In this document: piece by piece, positions 9,166 to 17,036 of the stretch
Numbering within the stretch: the stretch's first letter is position 1
How the letters are laid out: each line of letters begins with the position of its first letter
DNA from: Lysobacter antibioticus
GTDB taxonomy: Bacteria > Pseudomonadota > Gammaproteobacteria > Xanthomonadales > Xanthomonadaceae
Reading direction: 5' to 3'
Assembly (NCBI RefSeq): GCF_001442535.1
Contig: NZ_CP013141.1
Coordinates: 3,378,821 to 3,442,820, forward strand
Length of the DNA stretch: 64,000 nucleotides
The notes under the pieces: model-generated
Databases searched by the model: none
What the model saw: only the letters and a program-made list of their open reading frames with translations
What the model was told of the DNA's origin: nothing
Program-made: the position numbers and the translations under genes

Positions 9166-9206
9166 GGTCGCGGTAGAGCTGTCGCTCTCCGCGACCATTT
9201 TCGTTT
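9166..9206 (+). terminator. Rho-independent terminator after M28 peptidase
   Basis: A long stem pairs GGTCGCGG (9166-9173) with CCGCGACC (9189-9196), extended inside by TAGAGC/GCTCT around a TGTC loop, and is followed by ATTTTCGTTT. A second small stem (ATCGGCA/TGCCGAT) lies just upstream at 9133-9156. The rest of the 304-base gap 9109-9412 shows nothing else I can support. Confidence 0.7.
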
Positions 9207-9412
9207 ATGAAGTTACGCGACATGGAGGCCGTGTCGTGCTCGGTTGAAGGTCAGGCCGTGAAGCAAAGCGCAACTTTCGTTTGCTCTTGTGCAGGGCAGG
9301 GTTTCCAGCCAGCATGAAGACGAAGTCGTAGGCCGACTAGTGTGCTGTTTCGGGCGGCCGATGAGTGCAGGGCAAGTGGCGGGCCATCGCAATACATGCT
9401 GCGGAGAGGCGA

Positions 9413-10189
9413 ATGAAAATCCAGAGCGGATATTCGGCATCGCACTTGCCAGGCTACTGGCGGGGCTCCACTCGATCGATGGGTCTGGCGGCGTGCATGC
9501 TCCTGCTGGCCGGTAATGGAAATGCGGCGAGCCAAGCCGGTCATGGCGCGGGATCGCGGCGCGTTGAAAGGTCATCCGAAGTCAGATCGGCTTCGATGGT
9601 AGAACCCGGGAAGGATGGCAAGCCTTCACTCGCCGCGCCGGAATCCCCCATTGCGGTCGCATGCCCCTCTCTCAATTTCGAGATTTTTCTCAGAGCCTTT
9701 GCCAACAGCGCCGAGATTCAGTCGGCCTACTCGTCTACGTCGTCCAGGCGTAAATACCCCTACTACTGGAAGCACAACACGGAGCCAGGCGATCCGATGC
9801 ATCCGAAGTGGGCAGCCGACGAAGATCCCAGCGTAGGTAGAGTCAAGTATCGATACGACCCAGAGAGCAAGAGGTTCATCTGGGTCGGGAAGAGCCTGAA
9901 GAATGGTCAGCATTGGAGAAGTGTCAGGGCCGATGAGAAGCCAGTTTCTTTCGCGCAGCTGCCCGACTTCGAGATTCGCAGGATCTCCAACGCACAGTAC
10001 GATGTTCATTATGGTGAGGGCGAAGTCGATACCTACGAGCTTGAGGCAGGCTGCTGGCGCTTCAGCCAACATCTGGACTTCGAAAAGATTGTGTTCTGCC
10101 GATGGCCGGATCAGTGCAGGTCCTGCCGCGAGTGGGAAGGAGAGGGTGAAAGCAGGGCTCTATGCGAGACGGTGGGCGCTCCAGACTGA
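9413..10189 (+). CDS. Predicted periplasmic immunity-type protein, paralogue 1
   Basis: A 258-residue protein of no family I recognise. The N-terminus has a basic stretch, the hydrophobic core MGLAACMLLLAG and a GNA-type signal-peptidase site near residue 38. The mature part shares with the next gene a set of landmarks: CPS.NF..FL..FAN, YYW.HNTEPGDP..PKW, KYRYD, GCW.F.QH, and a C-terminal CRWPD.CR. Four conserved Cys suggest disulfides. The ATG at 9413 follows a GGAGAGG ribosome-binding site; an upstream ATG at 9365 is less favoured. Position just upstream of an XVIPCD effector fits an immunity (X-Tfi) role; that role is inferred. G+C is lower than in neighbouring genes. Confidence 0.8.
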   Translation: MKIQSGYSASHLPGYWRGSTRSMGLAACMLLLAGNGNAASQAGHGAGSRRVERSSEVRSASMVEPGKDGKPSLAAPESPIAVACPSLNFEIFLRAFANSAEIQSAYSSTSSRRKYPYYWKHNTEPGDPMHPKWAADEDPSVGRVKYRYDPESKRFIWVGKSLKNGQHWRSVRADEKPVSFAQLPDFEIRRISNAQYDVHYGEGEVDTYELEAGCWRFSQHLDFEKIVFCRWPDQCRSCREWEGEGESRALCETVGAPD

Positions 10190-10324
10190 AGCCGTGATGG
10201 CGATTGGCACGGACACTGGATCTTTACCGGTGGAGTGGAATGCGGGCTCTTAGGTCATGAGGTCTTGATGGGTTTGAGGGCAGCGGTTTCCGCCAGTTGA
10301 TCCGCAACCACGAAGGAGTGACGA

Positions 10325-11101
10325 ATGGAAAGGAAGCGTGGAAATAGCGAGGTCCATGTGAATGACTTAGAGCCTCAGGCCGCGATGAAAGGATCGGCGT
10401 CGTTAGCCGTACGTAAAGTGGATCTGGTGCGGTCGCTAATCTATGTCGTTGTATCCGTGTCGCTAATGCCACTGGTGGCTTGCGGTGGCGACAATCCCGC
10501 TAGCCAGGAGAGCAATCGCTCCATTTCCGAGCCGCGCAAGTTGGCACCACCTGTCTCTCCAGTTGTCCCCATCGAATCTGGAGCGAAGCCGGCGTCATGT
10601 CCGTCGAAGAATTTTAATGAGTTCTTGAGGGAGTTCGCCAATCGGATCGAAATACAGCGTGCTTTTACCTTGCGTCCGATCAAGGTGAAGACGCCGTACT
10701 ACTGGCGGCACAACACCGAGCCGGGCGACCCCCGTTATCCGAAGTGGTTGACGGAAGCAAGCAAGGTCGAAATGCCGAATATCAAGTATCGATACGATGC
10801 TGAGAAAGCGGCGTACGTCTGGGATGAGGCGAAGCTCGTGGTCGGGGAGCCCTGGTCGAGCCACGGCCCAGACGGTAAGGCGCGTCGTGTCGCCCCTCTG
10901 CCTTACTTCAAAATCCGGAAGGTGTCGGGCGAGCGTTATGAGGTGGACTACATACGAAGCGGCACAGACTCATTTGTATTGAACTCAGGGTGTTGGCACT
11001 TCGAGCAGCATTGGGAACGAGAGAACATCGTCGATTGCAGATGGCCTGACGATTGCCGCAATCAGCGCGAGTACGAGCCCGAACTGACAGGCGAAGACTG
11101 A
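10325..11101 (+). CDS. Predicted lipoprotein immunity protein, paralogue 2
   Basis: A 258-residue homologue of the preceding gene. Its signal ends in the lipobox LVAC (MPLVACGGD, Cys near residue 54), so the mature protein should be lipid-anchored and face the periplasm. The mature part repeats the landmarks CPS.NF..FL..FAN, YYW.HNTEPGDP..PKW, KYRYD, GCW.F.QH and CRWPD.CR. The ATG at 10325 follows GAAGGAG, giving a long n-region; an internal Met (MKGSAS) is an alternative start. It is 40 bases upstream of the effector gene. Periplasmic lipoprotein immunity proteins next to wall-attacking effectors are the norm in the Xanthomonadales type IV system; the pairing here is inferred. Confidence 0.82.
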   Translation: MERKRGNSEVHVNDLEPQAAMKGSASLAVRKVDLVRSLIYVVVSVSLMPLVACGGDNPASQESNRSISEPRKLAPPVSPVVPIESGAKPASCPSKNFNEFLREFANRIEIQRAFTLRPIKVKTPYYWRHNTEPGDPRYPKWLTEASKVEMPNIKYRYDAEKAAYVWDEAKLVVGEPWSSHGPDGKARRVAPLPYFKIRKVSGERYEVDYIRSGTDSFVLNSGCWHFEQHWERENIVDCRWPDDCRNQREYEPELTGED

Positions 11102-11141
11102 GACGGCCAAGGTTGCCTTGTTACATCGGAAAGGAGGCGCG

Positions 11142-12614
11142 ATGAACGATCAACTTGGAACGACTTATAGGGTCAAACAGTTAAGTGCTCCCAAGGGAGC
11201 TAACAATGTGCAAGCGAATGAACCCGTAGGGGATTTCGATGGGCTCGTAACCCATCACCCCAAGGATAATCGCAATGCCAGGCTGAAAGACGGACTGGTT
11301 GTCGGAGGGCAGTCCGGGCGAGCTCACGCCATCATTGATGGTGAGGTTCAAGAGGTCGAGTTCGCGCGTAATGGCAACGATTACTTCGGATTGAAGCCCG
11401 GTCAGGTCTTGCTCAAGAAGGACCTAATGCTGGAAGACCCCAGCTTTCCAGAAGACACCCTTGGGGCTCGCCAGGTTCCAGTGCCTGCGCCAGTGTCGGG
11501 CTATGTCGGGCGCGTCAGTCATAGCCAGGGATTGGTAGATATCTACGATCGCGAAGGCGGGGACCTTATCGCTCGTATACGGCATATGGAGCCTATAGCC
11601 GTTTCAGAAAAAGAAACGGTCGTATACGGTCAGCAAATCGGCACTCAAGGCAACGCGCAAACCGGAGGAATCCATCTGCATATCGAAATGGATACCCGGT
11701 ACTACAAACAGTTCGAGAACTACGTCGCCGATTTGGTCGAAGGCCGGCTTCTCATCGAGCCCGAGCTGCGTGCAGGCGTTCAGCCGCGTCCGATCACCGA
11801 CGACGGGACGCTCCGCCTGGGCGAATCCAGCGTCCGCATTCGCGACTTGCAGAACCACCTCAACGATCAAGGCTATATCGGCGCCGATGACCGGCCGCTG
11901 GTGGCCGATGGCGTGTACCGGTTGACGATGCAGCGCGCGGTGTTGGATTTCCAGCGCGATCAATGCCTGCCGCAAACCGGAGACATCGATCCGGCGTTGC
12001 TCAAGCAGGTGCCGGCCATGTCGCCGCCCCCGATGGACGCCGCTATCGATGGTCTACGTAGCCGAGGGCTTTTCGATGGCGACTCGTCCCCGGCCTCACT
12101 GCCCGGACCGGCCAGTGGGCCATGTTCGCCGCCGACAGGCACGCAAATCGACGAAGCCGGGCAACGCCGACGGTCGTTGGAGCCGTTCTTTTCCAGTGCA
12201 CCCGAAGCGGGCTCGCCGAGTCAGGCGGACCTGCCCTTGGTCCGGACGATCCGCGACAGGCTCCCCGCGGCTTTCGCCCAACACGGCCCGGTGCCGCCGG
12301 CGCAGGACCTCGACCGCATCGCGGCCTGCCTCGCGGTCGAGTGCCGGCAGAGCGGGATCGGCAAGCCGGATCACGTCGTGGTCGGGCATCCCGCGCCCGA
12401 TGGCTCGGGCCGGCACGTGTTCGCGGTCGAAGGCGCGTTGAACGACCCGGCGCATCTGCGGGCGCAGGTGACTGGCCAGCAGGCGGCGATGACGCCGGTG
12501 CAGGACTCGCTGCACAAGCTCGATTCCTTGCAAGTTCAGCGCAGCGAGGATCCAAGTCTGTCGCTTCAGGCGCAGCAAGCCGAGCAACAGCGCCCGGCGG
12601 CAATGAAGGTGTAA
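11142..12614 (+). CDS. Putative X-T4SS antibacterial effector: M23 peptidase, PG-binding, XVIPCD
   Basis: A 490-residue protein without a signal peptide. Residues ~105-190 match a LytM/M23 endopeptidase core: PVSGYVGRVSHSQG, IRHMEPI, YGQQIGTQGN and GIHLHIEMD with the H178xH180 zinc motif; the HxxxD partner may be H38...D42, which is unusually far upstream. Residues ~224-290 are a PG_binding_1 repeat (LRLGESSVRIRDLQNHL...DGVYRLTMQRAVLDFQ). Residues ~363-462 fit the XVIPCD secretion signal: LDRIAACLAVECRQSGIGK, DHVVVG, HVFAVEGALNDPAH, QAAMTPVQDSLHKLD, then a Gln-rich tail. Known proteins of this build are injected into rival bacteria to cut peptidoglycan. The ATG at 11142 follows AAAGGAGG. The first two-thirds is A+T-richer than the C-terminal part. 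Confidence 0.85.
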   Translation: MNDQLGTTYRVKQLSAPKGANNVQANEPVGDFDGLVTHHPKDNRNARLKDGLVVGGQSGRAHAIIDGEVQEVEFARNGNDYFGLKPGQVLLKKDLMLEDPSFPEDTLGARQVPVPAPVSGYVGRVSHSQGLVDIYDREGGDLIARIRHMEPIAVSEKETVVYGQQIGTQGNAQTGGIHLHIEMDTRYYKQFENYVADLVEGRLLIEPELRAGVQPRPITDDGTLRLGESSVRIRDLQNHLNDQGYIGADDRPLVADGVYRLTMQRAVLDFQRDQCLPQTGDIDPALLKQVPAMSPPPMDAAIDGLRSRGLFDGDSSPASLPGPASGPCSPPTGTQIDEAGQRRRSLEPFFSSAPEAGSPSQADLPLVRTIRDRLPAAFAQHGPVPPAQDLDRIAACLAVECRQSGIGKPDHVVVGHPAPDGSGRHVFAVEGALNDPAHLRAQVTGQQAAMTPVQDSLHKLDSLQVQRSEDPSLSLQAQQAEQQRPAAMKV

Positions 12615-12956
12615 TCGCGGGGGCCTCGCGGGCTGGGGTTGTGCGAATGAACGAACGCGACCCTGATCGCGCTTCAGATTCGCCGTAGCGCACGTTGCAT
12701 CGGAAGCGTTCCCGCCGGCGCCCGATTCGTTCCCACATTCTTCCTCGAAACGCCGTGGGCGACTGCCTAGCGTGGTCGGGCCGGCGCGGTCGCGCGCCGA
12801 TTCGGTGGTCTCGGGTTCGAACGGCGCGCGTGATGCGTGTCGGTGCCGGTGCAGGCCGGCCGTCGGGCCGCCGGATCGGTCGCGTAGTTCTTTGCGCTTC
12901 GATCGGGCGCCGCCGCCGGCTTTGCTCGCCATGCGCCATCAACTCAAAGGAATGTC
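12615..12956. other. 342-base intergenic region, nothing recognised
   Basis: G+C-rich stretch between the effector stop and the secreted-protein start. I see no ORF with protein-like composition, no T-tailed hairpin and no tRNA-like fold. The promoter of the next gene must lie here; its ribosome-binding site is the AAAGGAA just before 12957. Confidence 0.5.
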
Positions 12957-13955
12957 ATGAACAAGAAAGTGCTTGTCGCTGCGCTGTGCGCCCTGGTCGT
13001 GGGCCTGCCGCTGTCCTCCGGGGCGGAAGAGTCCGAGCAGGAAAGCCCCAAGGAAGAGTGGGAACTGGCTGCGGCCACCGATCCTACGCCGCCGCCGGTG
13101 AAGAAATTCGCTTCGATCCTCGAAGACCTGGATCGGCGCTACCCCGATAGTGGCCAAGTCGATGTCGAGAAATTCATGGAAGCCGAAGGCGAGGGCGTGG
13201 CGCTGAGCTATTGCGCGGTGCTCGGCTTCGACGGCGCCTGCGTGATCGAGGAGAAAGAGGGCGAAGAGTTCTTCGTGCCTTACGTCCCGGCCAGGACCGC
13301 CGCCAAGGGTTTGCTGCGCTGGTGGGGCTGGCTGGAGCCGCGCTTGTTCAGCGTCGGCGTGATTCCGCAGAGCAACTACTGCCCGAGCGGCTATTCCTGG
13401 TCGCAGATCCACATGGACGACGAAGACCGTCGCAACGCGAATGGTCGCGGCGGCTGGATCGGCGCGACGTCCTCGGGCGGCAACACCACCTGGCGCTTCT
13501 GCAAGGTCGACACTGTGCGCGCGCTGTCGTTCCGGCCCTTGCCGAGCACCGGCAACCAGCACGACTACGCCGTGCTCAACATGGGTGTGTTCTGCCCTTC
13601 GGGCGCGCGCCGCTACACCCGCGTGCAAGAGAACGAGATCTGGCGCAACGCCAACAGCTCCTCGGGCGTGATCTTCCCGAACTTCCGCGTCTACAACACC
13701 TGGTTCACCAGCTACTGCCACTTCGACGGCGGCGCCTCGTCCTGGCTCGGCCACATGCCGAGCTTCCCGAAACTCGGCTTCGCCTATGGCGTGTTCGGCC
13801 CGCAGTCGATGCCGAGCAAGTACGCGCTGGCTCGCGGCTGGGTGCATCAGGACGACGAGGACATCCTCAACTGGAACGGCTGGTGGTTCGGCGGCGGCGA
13901 CGACGTGATGCACGGCGGCCGCAACACCTGGCGCGGCCTGGTCAGGGTCGAGTGA
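12957..13955 (+). CDS. Secreted protein with internal CPSG/NAN duplication, unknown function
   Basis: A 332-residue exported protein. The signal peptide is MNKKVLVAALCALVVGLPLS with cleavage near SSG-AEE. After an acidic propeptide-like region (~22-110) come two related blocks: CPSGYSW...DDEDRRNANGRGGWIG...FCK (~142-184) and CPSGARRY...ENEIWRNANSSSGV...YCHF (~209-258). Each has two Cys, a tyrosine or tryptophan-rich middle and an RNAN or WRNAN motif. A third partial echo (QDDEDILNWNGWW) lies near the C-terminus. This looks like duplication of a small disulfide-bonded binding unit. I do not recognise the family. It starts after an AAAGGAA ribosome-binding site and stands alone. Confidence 0.85.
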   Translation: MNKKVLVAALCALVVGLPLSSGAEESEQESPKEEWELAAATDPTPPPVKKFASILEDLDRRYPDSGQVDVEKFMEAEGEGVALSYCAVLGFDGACVIEEKEGEEFFVPYVPARTAAKGLLRWWGWLEPRLFSVGVIPQSNYCPSGYSWSQIHMDDEDRRNANGRGGWIGATSSGGNTTWRFCKVDTVRALSFRPLPSTGNQHDYAVLNMGVFCPSGARRYTRVQENEIWRNANSSSGVIFPNFRVYNTWFTSYCHFDGGASSWLGHMPSFPKLGFAYGVFGPQSMPSKYALARGWVHQDDEDILNWNGWWFGGGDDVMHGGRNTWRGLVRVE

Positions 13956-14134
13956 GTTCGGGCCGCACCGCGGCCGTCGCCGGTCTCCCCTGTAGAGCGG
14001 CGGCGGTTGCGGCGCGGTTTTGGCGGTCGAACCGTAGAACTCGATCTGCATCTTCGATCGTTGCGGAGATGCGGGTTGCTTATGCGCAAACCCTACGGAC
14101 AATGGCGGGTCTCCCGCTCTCAGTGCCGCTCCCC

Positions 14135-15040
14135 ATGGATGCCTTCACCCTGATGCGTTCGTTCCGCCGCATCGTCGAACTCGGTGGCCTGGCCAAGGCG
14201 GCCGAGGACCTTGGCGTTTCGCCGGCCGGGTTGAGCAAGCAGTTGCGTACGCTCGAGGCGCATCTGGGCGCGGTGTTGATCCAGCGCACCACGCGGCGCA
14301 TGAGCCTGACCGAGACCGGTCAGGCTTACTTCCGCGAGTGCGTGAGGTTGCTCGACGAGCTCGATGCGTTGGAAGCGTCGGTGCGCCAGCAGTCGCAACA
14401 GGTCGGCGGGCGCCTGCGGGTCAACGCGCCGGTGTCGTTCGCCTTGAGCACGCTGTCGCCCCTGGTGGCGGAGTTCCTGCGGCGTTATCCGGAGTTGAGC
14501 CTGGACCTGACCCTGGAGGACCGCTTGCTGGACGCGGTCGGCGAAGGCTTCGATGTGTCGATCCGGCTGCGCGCACAGTTGCAGGACTCATCGCTGATTG
14601 CGCGCCAGCTCGGTTCGGTCTGCCAGATGCTGTGCGCGGCGCCGTCCTATCTCGCGCAGCATCCGCCATTGGCGTCGCCCGAGGAGCTGCAAGGGCATTC
14701 GCTGCTGCATTACAGCCTGGCCGAGCCGCCGGGGTTGTGGCCCTTGCAAGGGCCGCAGGGGCCGGTGACGGTGCAGTGGCCGGCGCGGGCGACGGTCGGC
14801 AACAGCCTGGTGCTGCGCGATCTGCTGGTCGCAGGCCTCGGTATCGGCGCCTTGCCCTCGTTCCTGGCGGCGTCGGCGATCGCCAGCGGTGCGCTGGTCG
14901 AGGTCTTGCCCGAGTATCGGTTCGCGCCGCGCCAAGTGTTCGCGGTGTACCCGACTTCGCGCCATCTGCAACCGAAGGTGCGCGCCTTCGTCGATTTCCT
15001 CGCCGAGCGTCTGCCGGCCGCGCTCGCCGCGCATTCCTGA
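14135..15040 (+). CDS. LysR-family transcriptional regulator
   Basis: A 301-residue regulator. The N-terminal HTH reads FRRIVELGGLAKAAEDLGVSP then AGLSKQLRTLEAHLG, and QRTTRRMSLTETGQAYF completes the wing; this variant is typical of the CrgA/DmlR-like branch. The C-terminal substrate-binding domain ends near the stop. I prefer the ATG at 14135; in-frame starts upstream at about 14102 would add ten or more residues. It is co-directional with the cyclase gene, 175 bases upstream of it, and could regulate that gene; this is inferred from position alone. Confidence 0.9.
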   Translation: MDAFTLMRSFRRIVELGGLAKAAEDLGVSPAGLSKQLRTLEAHLGAVLIQRTTRRMSLTETGQAYFRECVRLLDELDALEASVRQQSQQVGGRLRVNAPVSFALSTLSPLVAEFLRRYPELSLDLTLEDRLLDAVGEGFDVSIRLRAQLQDSSLIARQLGSVCQMLCAAPSYLAQHPPLASPEELQGHSLLHYSLAEPPGLWPLQGPQGPVTVQWPARATVGNSLVLRDLLVAGLGIGALPSFLAASAIASGALVEVLPEYRFAPRQVFAVYPTSRHLQPKVRAFVDFLAERLPAALAAHS

Positions 15041-15215
15041 CCTACAGCGAAAACTGTCGCAACGCCGCGGCGCTGTTTCCGCCGCGGCGGCATGCGCATC
15101 CTGGGGCCTGCTTTGAACCGAATCGCATCGAAGCCTGCCGCGCTCGCCGAGCGCCGGGTCTTCGGTGCTTCCCTTCATGCGTCGGTCATGGTGCCGGCGC
15201 GCCTCAGGAGTTGAA

Positions 15216-16202
15216 ATGAAACTGCGTAGCCTATTGCCGCGCCTGGGCCTGTTGGCCCTCGGCGCCTTCGCCGCCTTGTCCGCCCACGCCGCCGAAGGCG
15301 TCGGCAGCAGCCCGTGGGGGCCGGCCGACGAGATCGGCCGGCTCAATCTGATCACGCCCGAGTCGCGCGCGGCAATCCTGTCGCGCGTCGACGGTCGCAA
15401 GGCCTATGACCTGGCTACCGACTACTACATCGGCATGCCGAGCTGGCAGGCCGCGGGCGACCCGCACTATCAGTTCTGGATGACCCACACCCCACGCGGC
15501 ACCGTGGTCGACGACCCGATGGCCGTGGGCCGCGAGATGAACCACAAAGTCAGCTACACCGGCGCGGCGTTCTCGATGTACAGCCACAGCGGCACCCACA
15601 TCGACGCGCTCAACCACTTCGGCCTGGACGGCAAGATCTGGAACGGCTTCCGCGCCGACGAGCATCTCGGCGACCGCGGCTGGACCAAGACCGGCGTCGA
15701 GAAATTCCCGCCGCTGATCGCGCGCGGCGTGCTGATCGACGTGGCTGCGGCGCAAGGCCTGCCGATGCTGCCGGAGAATTACCGCATCACCCGCCAAGAC
15801 CTGCGGAACGCACTGGCCAAGCAGAAGGTCCGCCTGCAGCGCGGCGACATCGTGTTGATCCGCACCGGGCGTATGCAGCGCTTCGGCGATGCGAGCGGCT
15901 ACATGGCCAACCCGCCCGGACTGGGCCTGGATGCAGCCAAGTTCCTGGTCGAGGACGGCGGAGCGATGATCGTCGGCGCCGACAACCTGAGCCTGGAGAC
16001 CTTTCCCTCGGAGGTCGCCGGCGACTACATCCCGGTGCATACCTATCTGTTGGCCCAGCACGGCGTGCCGATCATGGAACTGGTCGCGCTGGAGGAGCTG
16101 TCGCGCGATAAGGTCTACGAATTCGCCTTCATCGGCGGGCCGCTGAAGATCCGCGGCGGCGATGCCGCGCCGCTGCGGCCGATCGCCTTGCCGTTGCGTT
16201 GA
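15216..16202 (+). CDS. Exported cyclase-family (kynurenine formamidase-like) hydrolase
   Basis: A 328-residue metal-dependent hydrolase of the Cyclase superfamily. The family signature HSGTHIDALNH at ~124-134 supplies the metal ligands (H124, H128, D130, H134). A signal peptide ending in SAHA-AEG (~residue 26) implies a periplasmic location, unlike cytoplasmic kynurenine formamidase. The C-terminal half has the expected RGDIVLIRTG strand and GADNLSLETFPS segment. The substrate cannot be read from sequence. The start follows CAGGAG. It converges with the SRPBCC gene; the stops are 4 bases apart. Confidence 0.9.
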   Translation: MKLRSLLPRLGLLALGAFAALSAHAAEGVGSSPWGPADEIGRLNLITPESRAAILSRVDGRKAYDLATDYYIGMPSWQAAGDPHYQFWMTHTPRGTVVDDPMAVGREMNHKVSYTGAAFSMYSHSGTHIDALNHFGLDGKIWNGFRADEHLGDRGWTKTGVEKFPPLIARGVLIDVAAAQGLPMLPENYRITRQDLRNALAKQKVRLQRGDIVLIRTGRMQRFGDASGYMANPPGLGLDAAKFLVEDGGAMIVGADNLSLETFPSEVAGDYIPVHTYLLAQHGVPIMELVALEELSRDKVYEFAFIGGPLKIRGGDAAPLRPIALPLR

Positions 16203-16206
16203 AGGT

Positions 16207-16680
16207 TCAGTGAGCGGCGGCCGGCTCGTGCAGCAACAGCGCGAGCCGGTCGAGCCCGAGTTCGGTGCCGCGGATGCGTTCCTCGCGGTCCTGGTAGCCG
16301 TCGAGGAACACGACCTGCTCGGTGAAGCGCATGCGCGTGCCGGCGCCGCCGGCTTCGAACTCGACCGTCGCCAGTGAGATCGACAGGTGGCGTTCGTCGA
16401 CGTGCATGTCGTAGGCATAGACGATGCGTTGCTCGGGCACGACATCGAAGAAACGGGCCTGGAACAGGTGTACGGTGCCGGCGGGCGTGACGACGCGGTT
16501 GAGTTCGTTACCGCCCGGGCGGAAGTCGAGTTCGTAGCCGGTGTTGGCCATGTCGTCGTGGCAGACGAACCAGCGGCGTTTGGCCTCGGGGTTCGACCAG
16601 GCGCGGAAGGTGCGTGCCGGCGACGCCGGGAATTCGCGTTCGATGACGAACTGGGTGTGGATGGTCGAGCGTGGGTTCAT
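16207..16680 (-). CDS. SRPBCC / AHSA1-family protein
   Basis: A 157-residue START-like domain protein (activator of Hsp90 ATPase homologue 1-like). Typical features are the N-terminal ERFEFPASPARTFRAW-like strand (here REFPASPARTFRAWSNPEAKRRWF), a central DFRPGG and the C-terminal GTRMRFTEQVVF strand. It should bind a small hydrophobic ligand in the cytoplasm. Its ATG overlaps the stop of the ArsR gene (ATGA), so it is the third gene of a tightly coupled operon. ArsR plus SRPBCC pairs are common and often work as regulator and ligand-binding partner. Confidence 0.9.
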   Translation of the reverse strand: MNPRSTIHTQFVIEREFPASPARTFRAWSNPEAKRRWFVCHDDMANTGYELDFRPGGNELNRVVTPAGTVHLFQARFFDVVPEQRIVYAYDMHVDERHLSISLATVEFEAGGAGTRMRFTEQVVFLDGYQDREERIRGTELGLDRLALLLHEPAAAH

Positions 16681-17036
16681 CGCAAATCTCCGGAGCCGGA
16701 TTCGTCTTCGAGCAAATAACGTGCGAGGGCGTCGAACTGGCGGTTCAACTGGGCCTTGCGTGCGGCGACCCAGGCTTCGACGTCGGCCAGGGCGTCGGGT
16801 GCGATGCGATACGTACGCACGCGCCCGACTTTCTCCGACACCACGATGCCGCCCGATTCGAGCACCGCCAAGTGCTTGACCACCGACGGCAACGCCATTG
16901 CCAGGGGCCGCGCGAGTTCCGACACCGAAGCCGGGCCTTCGCTGAGGCGGTCGACCATGCCGCGCCGGCTGGCGTCGGCGAGCGCATGGAACACGCGGTC
17001 GAGCCGCGCCGGGTCGACGGCGGGCCTGGCATTCAT
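16677..17036 (-). CDS. ArsR-family transcriptional regulator
   Basis: A 119-residue winged-helix regulator. RLDRVFHALADASRRGMVDRL is the conserved first helix pair, and SVSELARPLAMALPSVVKHLAVLE is the recognition HTH, followed by the GRVRTYRI wing. It lacks the Cys metal-binding box, as is usual for the branch linked to SRPBCC proteins, so a non-metal ligand or promoter autoregulation is likely. Both ends overlap neighbours by four bases: its ATG overlaps the GST stop and its stop overlaps the SRPBCC start. Confidence 0.92.
   Translation of the reverse strand: MNARPAVDPARLDRVFHALADASRRGMVDRLSEGPASVSELARPLAMALPSVVKHLAVLESGGIVVSEKVGRVRTYRIAPDALADVEAWVAARKAQLNRQFDALARYLLEDESGSGDLR

Noticed and set aside
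6559..9198. 879-codon minus-strand ORF
   Set aside because: Antisense to the LysR and M28 peptidase genes, which have complete family motifs. The product is low-complexity Val/Ala/Gly/Arg/His.
12780..12850. GGTTCGAA-containing string resembling a tRNA T-loop
   Set aside because: No acceptor, D or anticodon stems can be folded around it.
9109..12956. Possible complete T4SS locus around the XVIPCD protein
   Set aside because: No virB or virD4 gene is present in the window; only the effector and immunity-like genes are here, as is normal for dispersed effectors.
13211..14134. Upstream extension of the LysR frame
   Set aside because: It runs antiparallel in character to the secreted-protein gene it overlaps and is Arg-rich; the HTH begins at 14135.
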